DNA of 64,000 nucleotides from positions 930,001-994,000 of the forward strand of contig CAVUMX010000003.1 in NCBI GenBank assembly GCA_963742725.1, written 5' to 3'. Shown here in pieces: positions 57,724 to 64,000 of the stretch. The translations under genes and the position numbers were made by a program. Position 1 is the stretch's first letter. Each line of letters starts with the position of its first letter. This DNA is from CAVVAL01 sp963742725 (lineage in GTDB: Bacteria > Actinomycetota > Actinomycetes > Mycobacteriales > Cryptosporangiaceae). The notes beneath the pieces were generated by a model. The model did no database searches. It was given only the letters and a program-made list of their open reading frames with translations, and had not been told where the DNA came from.

Positions 57724-59631
57724 ATGGCGTCATCACCGCACCCCATGACCGCAAGCTCGGTCACGTCTCGGTTACGGTCCCGGCCATTGTTCGCGGCGCT
57801 CGCCGCGCTCGTGCTGGTCGGAGCCTGGCTCACCGCCGTCATCGACGCGCGGGCCGCCGTCCCGCCACCGCCGGCAGGCTGGACCACCCAGTTCGTCGAC
57901 GACTTCACCGGGGCGGCGAACACCCTGCCGTCCGGGTCGAACTGGCGCTTCTCCCTCGGCCACAGCTACCCGGGCGGCCCCGCGAACTGGGGTACAGGCG
58001 AGATCGCCGCGCACACCAACAGCACGCAGAACGTGAGCCTGGACGGTGCCGGCAACCTGCGGATCACGCCTCGCCGCGACGGCGCCGGCAACTGGACGTC
58101 CGCCCGTATCGAGACGAACCGGCAGAACTTCAAGGCGCCGGCGAACGGCGTCCTGCGGATCGAGGGCCGGATCCAGATGCCGAACGTGGGCGGCGCCGCG
58201 GCGCTCGGCTACTGGCCGGCGTTCTGGGCGCTCGGTGCCCCGTACCGCGGGAACTGGTGGAACTGGCCCGGCATCGGCGAGTTCGACATCATGGAGAACG
58301 TCAACGGCGTCGACCGCGTGTGGGGCGTGCTCCACTGTGGAACGAGCCCCGGCGGCACGTGCAACGAGAAGAACGGCATCGCGAACAACCGCGCGTGCCC
58401 GGGTTCGACATGCCAGGCCGGCTTCCACACGTACCGGTTCGAGTGGGACCGGTCGATCGCGCCCAACCAGCTGCGGTGGTACGTCGACGGGCAGCTGTTC
58501 CACTCGGTGAGCCAGTCGCAGATCGAGGCCGGCGCGTGGAACCAGATGACCGGCCACGAGGGCTACTTCATCATCCTGAACGTCGCCATCGGCGGCGAGT
58601 TCCCCGACAACTACTCCGGTACCCGCACGCCGGGTCCGGGCATCGTGCCTGGTCACCCGCTGGTGGTGGACTACGTCACGGTCCTGACCCGCGGCAGCGG
58701 ACCGGACCCGACGACGCCACCGACCTCGGCGCCGCCCACCTGCGGTCCGCTGATCTCGCAGGGCCGTCCGGCGACCGCGTCCAGCCAGGAGAGCGCCGCC
58801 CTCGCGCCGCAGTACGCGGTCGACGGCAACCCCGGCACGCGCTGGTCCAGCACGCACAGCGACAACCACTGGATCCAGGTCGACCTCGGATCGTCCCGCG
58901 CGATCAGCCGGGTCCGGCTGAACTGGGAGGCCGCGTACTCCTCGGCGTACCAGATACTCACGTCCACCAACGGCACGACGTGGACCGAGCGCTACTCGAC
59001 GTCCTCGGGATCTGGCGGGGTCGAAGACCTCAACGTCTCGACGACAGCCCGGTACGTGCGGATGAACGGCCAGCTCAGAGCCACCCCGTACGGACATTCG
59101 CTCTGGGAGTTCGAGGTCTACGGCGCCTGCGGGTCGCAGACACCTGGCCCGACACCGACCGGGTCGAGCACACCGGGCCCGACGCCGACGACGCCCGGCC
59201 CCACGTCCGGGCCCGGCAGCCGCGACGCGTACAGCACGATCCAGGCCGAGTCGGCGAACCAGCTGACCGGACTGGCGACCCAGTCGGTGACCGACACCGG
59301 CGGCGGCCAGGGCATCTCCGGCGCCGCCAACGGTGACTGGGCGCTCTACCGCGGCGTCGACTTCGGCTCCAGCGCGGCCCGGCAGTTCAGCGCGCGGGTG
59401 GCCAGCGGCGCGGGCGGCGGCGTGAGCGGACTGGTCGAGGTCCGCCTCGGCAGCCCGACCGGCACACCCGTCGGCAGCTTCGCCGTCGCCAACACCGGCG
59501 GTTGGCAGAGCTGGCGCACCGTGCCGGCCAACATCAACGCGGTCACGGGCGTGCACGACGTCTACCTGACCTTCACCAGCGGGCAGCCGGCGGACTTCGT
59601 CAGCGTCAACTGGTTCACCTTCGGCCACTAG
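57724..59631 (+). CDS. secreted GH16 beta-glucanase with discoidin and CBM6-type modules
   Basis: 635 residues from ATG 57724, GGAGGG upstream; the frame begins earlier but this site has the ribosome signal and a proper signal peptide (to about AARA). GH16 domain (about 45-320) with catalytic GEFDIMENV (E-x-D-x-x-E), the laminarinase/beta-1,3-glucanase signature, and WYVDGQLFHSV and FIILNVAIGGEFP. A Thr/Pro linker, an F5/8 discoidin domain (about 340-465), a second Pro/Thr linker and a C-terminal CBM6-like domain follow (about 500-635; TIQAESANQLTGL to DFVSVNWFTF). Probable substrates are beta-1,3- or mixed-linked glucans. DUF1996 follows 15 bp later. Confidence 0.94.
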   Translation: MASSPHPMTASSVTSRLRSRPLFAALAALVLVGAWLTAVIDARAAVPPPPAGWTTQFVDDFTGAANTLPSGSNWRFSLGHSYPGGPANWGTGEIAAHTNSTQNVSLDGAGNLRITPRRDGAGNWTSARIETNRQNFKAPANGVLRIEGRIQMPNVGGAAALGYWPAFWALGAPYRGNWWNWPGIGEFDIMENVNGVDRVWGVLHCGTSPGGTCNEKNGIANNRACPGSTCQAGFHTYRFEWDRSIAPNQLRWYVDGQLFHSVSQSQIEAGAWNQMTGHEGYFIILNVAIGGEFPDNYSGTRTPGPGIVPGHPLVVDYVTVLTRGSGPDPTTPPTSAPPTCGPLISQGRPATASSQESAALAPQYAVDGNPGTRWSSTHSDNHWIQVDLGSSRAISRVRLNWEAAYSSAYQILTSTNGTTWTERYSTSSGSGGVEDLNVSTTARYVRMNGQLRATPYGHSLWEFEVYGACGSQTPGPTPTGSSTPGPTPTTPGPTSGPGSRDAYSTIQAESANQLTGLATQSVTDTGGGQGISGAANGDWALYRGVDFGSSAARQFSARVASGAGGGVSGLVEVRLGSPTGTPVGSFAVANTGGWQSWRTVPANINAVTGVHDVYLTFTSGQPADFVSVNWFTFGH

Positions 59632-59646
59632 AGCTTGGGAGGATCG

Positions 59647-60678
59647 ATGAACGGAACCGTCTTACGTGGCTCCGGACGGCGGCTGGCCGTCGTCGTCGCC
59701 GCGCTCGCGTTGGTCGCCACGGCAGCGGTGCTCGGCAACAGAGCCGCCGAGGCCGACTCCCGTGCGGCGGCCGCCCAGACCAGGGCCGCACAGGCGGCGG
59801 TCGCCGACGCGGCGGCGGCAGGTCGCGCGGCGGACATCCACGCCGGCCACTCGGTGCAGCTCAGCGAGGCGCAGAAGAAGGCCATCGAACTGCAGCAGGC
59901 CGCGCCTGTCCGCGGGTCGGAGTTCCGGGCGAACTGCCTCAGCAGCCACCGCGGCGGCAACGACCCGATCGTCAAGCCGGGCCAGACCGGCGCGTCGCAC
60001 ATCCACGAGTTCTTCGGCAACCGCAGCACCAACGCCAACTCGACGCTCCAGTCGCTCGGCGCCGCGACGACCAACTGCGACCCGGGCACCGACCTCTCCG
60101 CGTACTGGGTCCCGACCCTGTACAAGAACGGTGTCGCGGTGGCGCCGGAGAGCGTCATCGTCTACTACCAGGGCATCACCAACCCCACGACCGCCCGGGC
60201 CTACCCGCCGGGACTCAAGGTCGTGGTCGGTAACGCCGCCGCCCTCAACAAGGACGAGAACCCGTCGGCGCGCTGGTCGTGCCGCGGCCACTCGTTCGCC
60301 GACCGGGACTTCGTCAACTGCCCGCCCGGCTCGAAACTGGAGACCTACCTCGACTTCCCGACCTGCTGGGACGGCCGTCTCGACAGCCCCGACCACCGGA
60401 GCCACCTGGCGTTCTCGCCCGGCATCGGCCACGGCTGTCCGAGTTCGCACCCGATCGCGGTGCCCCGCGTCGAGTTCCTCATCACCTATCCCGTCAACGG
60501 CACCGGCCTGACCCTGGGCGGTACCCGCAACGGAGTCAACGTCACCACCGCTCCCGGCTACACCTTCCACGGCGACTTCTTCAACGCGTGGAAGCAGCCG
60601 GAGCTGGAGCGCCGGGTGCGGGACTGCATCAACGCCGGCTACATCTGCGGCACGAACGGAGTCCCGATCCAGCAGTAG
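59647..60678 (+). CDS. secreted DUF1996 protein
   Basis: 343 residues; ATG with GGGAGG upstream, 15 bp after the GH16 stop, so co-transcribed. Signal peptide or anchor (LAVVVAALALVATAAVLG), an Ala-rich coil (about 35-65), then the DUF1996 domain: FRANCLSSHRGGNDPIVKPGQTGASHIHEFFGN, TTNCDPGTDLSAYWVPTLYKNG, FPTCWDGRLDSPDHRSHLAF and VPRVEFLITYP. The His-rich motifs (SHIHEF, DSPDHRSH) suggest metal binding. The family also occurs in fungi and has no established activity. Its place behind a glucanase suggests a role in polysaccharide attack. Confidence 0.9.
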   Translation: MNGTVLRGSGRRLAVVVAALALVATAAVLGNRAAEADSRAAAAQTRAAQAAVADAAAAGRAADIHAGHSVQLSEAQKKAIELQQAAPVRGSEFRANCLSSHRGGNDPIVKPGQTGASHIHEFFGNRSTNANSTLQSLGAATTNCDPGTDLSAYWVPTLYKNGVAVAPESVIVYYQGITNPTTARAYPPGLKVVVGNAAALNKDENPSARWSCRGHSFADRDFVNCPPGSKLETYLDFPTCWDGRLDSPDHRSHLAFSPGIGHGCPSSHPIAVPRVEFLITYPVNGTGLTLGGTRNGVNVTTAPGYTFHGDFFNAWKQPELERRVRDCINAGYICGTNGVPIQQ

Positions 60679-60690
60679 CCAGTTCCAGGT

Positions 60691-60734
60691 TTGGGCGACA
60701 TGTTCACGGCTGTGGCCGGCAACATGTCGCCCAA
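60691..60734 (+). terminator. terminator-like hairpin after the GH16/DUF1996 operon
   Basis: TTGGGCGACATGTT (60691-60704) pairs perfectly with AACATGTCGCCCAA (60721-60734) over 14 bp with a 16-nt loop, 12 bp after the DUF1996 stop. Confidence 0.75.
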
Positions 60735-60804
60735 GCCGCTGTCTGGTGGGAATGTCTACGGGCAGGCGGGGGTTGGTGGCTGGTGAGACCGGAGGGGGTC
60801 AGGC

Positions 60805-61170
60805 ATGTCGACGGTGGAGCTCACCACGGAGAACTTCAACGAGTTCGTAGGACGTGACGGGATCGTGCTCGTCGACTTCTGGGCGGCGTGGTGCGGCCCG
60901 TGCCGCCAGTTCGCACCCGTCTACGACAGCGCGTCGAACCGGAACGAGGACCTGCTGTTCGGCAAGGTCGACACCGAGGCGCAGCCGGCGCTCGCGGCCG
61001 AGTTCAACATCCGCTCGATCCCGACCCTGATGGTGATCCGGGACCGCGTCGTCCTCTATTCGCAGCCGGGTGCCCTGACCGGCCCGGTCCTGGACGACCT
61101 GATCGAGCAGGCCCGGGCGGTCGACATGGACGAGGTCCGGCGGGAAGCCTCGAAGAGCGAACACGGATAG
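60805..61170 (+). CDS. trxA: thioredoxin
   Basis: 121 residues; ATG with GGAGGGGG upstream. Complete thioredoxin fold with VLVDFWAAWCGPCRQFAPVYDS (active-site Cys-Gly-Pro-Cys), the cis-Pro in IRSIPTLMVI and a Gly loop (ALTGPVLDDLI). A short charged C-terminal extension (EVRREASKSEHG) is beyond the usual end. No reductase gene is nearby, so it is probably an extra thioredoxin. Confidence 0.94.
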   Translation: MSTVELTTENFNEFVGRDGIVLVDFWAAWCGPCRQFAPVYDSASNRNEDLLFGKVDTEAQPALAAEFNIRSIPTLMVIRDRVVLYSQPGALTGPVLDDLIEQARAVDMDEVRREASKSEHG

Positions 61171-61202
61171 GGCGCTGGCCGGCTGCGGCGGCGCGGCCGT
61201 CC

Positions 61203-62159
61203 CTATCCGCGCCCGCTCTCGCTCGTGAGATAGCCGCCCATCGTGCGGAAGTAGTCGGTGGCCGCCAGGTCCGTGCCGTCCTCGGTGCGGACCCGCTTGA
61301 CGAGCAGGCCGTGGCTGCGCCCGCGCCGGGACTCCGCGCCGGCCACGATCACCACGCCGTCGCCCTCGCGGATGAAGATGCGCCCGGGCGTGCCACCGTA
61401 CCGGCCCTCGCTGACGGCCGCCGCGGTGATCCGCAGCCGCTCGCCCTTGTGGTACGTGAACGCGCTCGGGTACGGGTCGGACAGGGCCCGGACCAGCCGC
61501 TCCAGCTCCTCGGCCGGCCACGTCCAGTCGATGCGGCTGTCCTCGACGGACCGCTTGTGGAAGAAGCTGGCCTTGGACCGGTCCTGCTTGCCCCATTCGG
61601 TCTGACCTGAGGCGATCAGGGCGAGACCGTCGACGGCGATCGGTCCGATCAGGTCCACGGTCCGGTGGAAGAGGTCGGTCGTGGTGTCGGCGGGCCCGAC
61701 GGGCACCGACCGCTGCAGGACGATGTCGCCGGCGTCCAGCTCGTCGTTCATGAGGTGCGCCGTCACGCCGACCTCTGGCTCGCCGTTGATGAGTGCCCAG
61801 ATCAGCGGGGAGAAGCCCGCGTATGCCGGCAGCAGCGAGTCGTGGATGTTCAGCGTGCCGTGCCGGGGCAGGGTGAAGATGTGCGGCGGGATCCAGGTGC
61901 GCCAGTTGTTCGCGACGATGACGTCCGGGTCGGCGTCCTTGAGCGCGGTGACGAGTTCCTCGTCGTCGGGGCGCTCGCGCAGCAGCACGGGCACGCCGTG
62001 CTCGGCGGCGAGGTCGGCGACGGAGTCGTCCCAGATCTTCTCGTAGGCGTGGTCGCTCCGCGGATGGGTGACCACCAGCACCACCTCGTGCTCGGACTCG
62101 AGCAGTGCCTGGAGCGTGCGGTGGCCCCAGGTCTGATATCCGAACATGACGACCCGCAT
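61203..62159 (-). CDS. siderophore-pathway N-formyltransferase (Fmt-like)
   Basis: 318 residues; ATG with AAGGAGG upstream. It is related to methionyl-tRNA formyltransferase: NNWRTWIPPHIFTLPRHGTLNIHDSLLPAYAGFSPLIWALINGE holds the folate-site His-x-SLLP motif, with GDIVLQRSV and a C-terminal OB-like domain. Divergence from an ornithine N5-hydroxylase across two iron boxes shows that the likely substrate is N5-hydroxyornithine, as in coelichelin-type (CchA) biosynthesis, rather than tRNA. Confidence 0.9.
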   Translation of the reverse strand: MRVVMFGYQTWGHRTLQALLESEHEVVLVVTHPRSDHAYEKIWDDSVADLAAEHGVPVLLRERPDDEELVTALKDADPDVIVANNWRTWIPPHIFTLPRHGTLNIHDSLLPAYAGFSPLIWALINGEPEVGVTAHLMNDELDAGDIVLQRSVPVGPADTTTDLFHRTVDLIGPIAVDGLALIASGQTEWGKQDRSKASFFHKRSVEDSRIDWTWPAEELERLVRALSDPYPSAFTYHKGERLRITAAAVSEGRYGGTPGRIFIREGDGVVIVAGAESRRGRSHGLLVKRVRTEDGTDLAATDYFRTMGGYLTSESGRG

Positions 62160-62198
62160 GGGTTCCTCCTTGACGAGGCGGGGGTGGGAGGATCAAAG

Positions 62199-62217
62199 TT
62201 AAGCAAGGCTTACCTTA
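62199..62217 (-). promoter_or_regulatory. iron box 1 (IdeR/DmdR-type)
   Basis: TTAAGCAAGGCTTACCTTA matches 14 of 19 positions of the IdeR/DmdR consensus TTAGGTTAGGCTAACCTAA, 40 bp upstream of the formyltransferase start. Confidence 0.75.
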
Positions 62218-62255
62218 GCCCGCAATCGCAGGGCCCCTTGATCTGGCAAATCCAC

Positions 62256-62274
62256 TAAGGTTAGGCTCACCTAA
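62256..62274 (+). promoter_or_regulatory. iron box 2 (IdeR/DmdR-type)
   Basis: TAAGGTTAGGCTCACCTAA is almost the canonical iron box (16-17 of 19). It lies between the divergent formyltransferase and monooxygenase genes, nearer the latter, so Fe-bound IdeR/DmdR would repress the pathway when iron is sufficient. Confidence 0.88.
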
Positions 62275-62366
62275 GTTCGACGGTGGGTCGCAGCATGTCC
62301 CGCCTTCGACCGCCCTAAGAAGTCAGCGCCGTCGAGCACGTGACTCGGCCGAGTGATGGGACCCGC

Positions 62367-63698
62367 ATGCCACAGGCGATCCAGCACGACGAGATGCCCG
62401 TCTACGACATCGTCGGGATCGGCTTCGGGCCGTCCAACCTGGCCCTCGCCGTCGCGGTCACCGAGCAGAACGCGCGGTCGGCCGACACCACCACCGCCGT
62501 CTTCCTGGAGCGCCAGCCCCGCTTCGGCTGGCACCGCGGGATGCTGCTGGACGACGCCACCATGCAGGTTTCGTTCCTCAAGGACCTGGTGACGCTGCGC
62601 GACCCCACAAGCGAGTACAGCTTCCTGTGCTACCTGCGCGACCAGGGCCGGCTGATGGACTTCATCAACCACAAGAACCTCTACCCGTTACGGATCGAGT
62701 TCCACGACTACCTCGAGTGGGCTGCCGCCAAGGTCGACGACCTGGTGCTGTACGGCCACGAGGTGACCACCGTCGAGCCCATCGTGGTCGACGGCGAGCT
62801 CGCGTACTTCGACGTCCACGCCGGCGCCGGCGTCTACCGCGCGCGCAACCTCGTGTTCGCGACCGGCCTGGTGCCCAACCTGCCGGACGGCATGACCGCC
62901 TCCGACCGCGTCTGGCACAACCGCGACCTGCTGCACAAGGTCGGCGACCTCGCCGGCACGTCGCCGAAGCGGTTCGTGGTCGTCGGCGCCGGGCAGAGCG
63001 CCGCCGAGGCGCTCGCCTACCTGCACCGCGAGTTCGCCGACGCCGAGGTGTGCGGGGTCTTCGCGCGGTACGGGTACAGCCCGGCCGACGACAGCTCGTT
63101 CGCGAACCGGATCTTCGACCCGGCCGCCGTCGAGGAGTTCTACAGCGCTCCGGACGAGACCAAGCGCATGATGCTCGGCTACCACGCCAACACGAACTAC
63201 TCGGTCGTCGACGGCGACCTCATCCAGGACATCTACGGCCGCGTGTACCAGGAGAAGGTGCTCGGCCGGGAACGGCTGCGACTGCTGAACGTGTCGCGCG
63301 TGACCGAGCTGGTCGAGACCGGCGACGGCGTCCGCGCGACCGTCGAGTCGCTGCTCACCGGCGAGCGAACCGTCCTCGACGCGGACGCCGTCGTCTGCGC
63401 CACCGGGTACCGGCCCGCCGACCCGTTCGCGTCCTTCGCCGACGTCGCCCGGTACTGCCACCGTGACGACCTCGGCCGTCCGCTCGTCGAGCGCGACTAC
63501 GCCGTGGTCACCGACCCGTCCGTCCGCTGCGGGATCTACCTGCAGGGCGGCACCGAGCACACGCACGGCATCACGTCGTCGTTGCTGTCGAACACCGCGG
63601 TCCGGGCCGGGGAGATCCTCGGCGCGGTCAACGCCCGCACGCCGGCAGTGGCGCCGAAGGCGGCGGCTCCGCTGGCCAACAGCGCCGTCCCGGCTTGA
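62367..63698 (+). CDS. L-ornithine N5-monooxygenase
   Basis: 443 residues from ATG 62367; an ATG at 62394 is possible but the longer form is used. FAD site DIVGIGFGPSNLALAVA, NADPH site VVVGAGQSAAEALAYL, substrate-loop FLKDLVTLRDPTSEYSFLCYL and the C-terminal ATGYRP motif, all typical of hydroxamate siderophore N-hydroxylases (SidA/PvdA/CchB). It makes N5-hydroxyornithine for the divergently encoded formyltransferase. An iron box lies upstream and a siderophore-binding lipoprotein downstream. Confidence 0.95.
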   Translation: MPQAIQHDEMPVYDIVGIGFGPSNLALAVAVTEQNARSADTTTAVFLERQPRFGWHRGMLLDDATMQVSFLKDLVTLRDPTSEYSFLCYLRDQGRLMDFINHKNLYPLRIEFHDYLEWAAAKVDDLVLYGHEVTTVEPIVVDGELAYFDVHAGAGVYRARNLVFATGLVPNLPDGMTASDRVWHNRDLLHKVGDLAGTSPKRFVVVGAGQSAAEALAYLHREFADAEVCGVFARYGYSPADDSSFANRIFDPAAVEEFYSAPDETKRMMLGYHANTNYSVVDGDLIQDIYGRVYQEKVLGRERLRLLNVSRVTELVETGDGVRATVESLLTGERTVLDADAVVCATGYRPADPFASFADVARYCHRDDLGRPLVERDYAVVTDPSVRCGIYLQGGTEHTHGITSSLLSNTAVRAGEILGAVNARTPAVAPKAAAPLANSAVPA

Positions 63699-63739
63699 GT
63701 TCCCGAGTTCCGTCCCACCGAGAAGATCGAGGTACACGC

Positions 63740-64000
63740 ATGTCCGCACCCGCCAGACCCCGTGCGTTGGCACTGGCGCTCGTCGCGCTGGTGACCGCGG
63801 CGGGACTCACCGCCTGCAGCGGCACCGAGGACACCACCGCGAGCACGGTGAAGGCCGGTGACGCGGGCACCTTCCCGGTGAGCGTCGAGCACAAGTACGG
63901 CACGACGACGATCGAGAAGGCGCCCGCGCGCGTCGTCACGCTCGGGCTGAGCGACCACGACGCCGTCCTCGCGCTCGGCGTGAAGCCGGTCGGCGCGATC
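63740..64000 (+). CDS. iron-siderophore ABC transporter substrate-binding lipoprotein (partial, runs off the right edge)
   Basis: The first 87 residues only. MSAPARPRALALALVALVTAAGLTAC is a lipoprotein signal with lipobox LTAC. The start of a FecB/CchF-type binding domain follows: FPVSVEHKYGTTTIEKAPARVVTLGLSDHDAVLALGVKPVGAI. It is 41 bp after the monooxygenase stop, in the same operon. The rest, and probably the permease, ATPase and NRPS genes, lie outside. Confidence 0.88.
   Translation, partial: MSAPARPRALALALVALVTAAGLTACSGTEDTTASTVKAGDAGTFPVSVEHKYGTTTIEKAPARVVTLGLSDHDAVLALGVKPVGAI

Overview
This is a high-GC chromosomal window from an actinomycete (Actinomycetota), probably a Streptomyces-like, Pseudonocardiales or Micromonosporales soil saprophyte. 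The pointers are strong third-position G/C bias, frequent GTG starts, an XRE/DUF5753 plus DUF397 pair, DUF5999 and DUF3040 proteins, a SARP/AfsR-type regulator, a LuxR-family LAL regulator, many secreted glycosidases and peptidases, and a hydroxamate-siderophore locus. I see no tRNA, rRNA, CRISPR array, insertion sequence or phage module.

Layout. 1-2.85 kb: a secreted M36 metallopeptidase whose start codon is cut by the window edge. 2.97-13.75 kb: an unbroken co-directional run with gaps of 0-35 bp or overlaps. It encodes a two-helix membrane protein, a cupin-like protein, an inositol-monophosphatase-family protein, a 1920-residue TIR/phosphoesterase-like/NACHT/pentapeptide/WD40 NLR-like protein, a frameshifted ArsB-type permease, a TetR regulator and two small helical proteins. 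13.75-15.4 kb: a repeat- and hairpin-rich stretch and a membrane-protein gene that also appears frameshifted. 15.4-18.1 kb (minus strand): a GPP34-family protein and an APC permease fused to a GNAT acetyltransferase. 18.3-24.5 kb: a secreted GH29-like enzyme, a P450, a PEBP protein, an ABM-like protein and a secreted GH20 hexosaminidase. 24.5-30.7 kb: a methyltransferase, small actinobacterial proteins, an acyl-CoA dehydrogenase/TetR operon and an SDR. 30.8-40.3 kb: a SARP/NB-ARC/TPR regulator, a DEAD-box helicase, a sigma-like/TM/ricin-lectin protein, an S4 protein, a prolyl oligopeptidase and a rhomboid protease.

40.5-45.5 kb is a compact class II lanthipeptide operon (precursor, LanM, ABC exporter) with a Cys-rich core I do not recognise. 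45.6-52.5 kb: an EamA exporter, the XRE and DUF397 genes, two prim-pol-like proteins and an LAL regulator. 52.5-60.7 kb is a second secreted-enzyme block: an S37 tripeptidyl aminopeptidase, a GH27 alpha-galactosidase, an SMP-30-like protein on the other strand, a GH16 glucanase and a DUF1996 protein. 60.8 kb: thioredoxin. 61.2-64 kb: the start of a siderophore cluster (formyltransferase, ornithine N-monooxygenase, binding lipoprotein running off the edge) controlled by two iron boxes.

How it works together. Three glycosidase genes (GH29-like, GH20, GH27) carry sequences resembling the DasR operator (core GGTCTAGACC), and two of these lie in near-identical TTGAC-N18-TATGTT promoters, suggesting a shared N-acetylglucosamine-responsive control. 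The GH16 gene instead carries two LacI-type GAGAGCGCTCTC-like sites. The most novel material is the NLR-like operon and the lanthipeptide operon.
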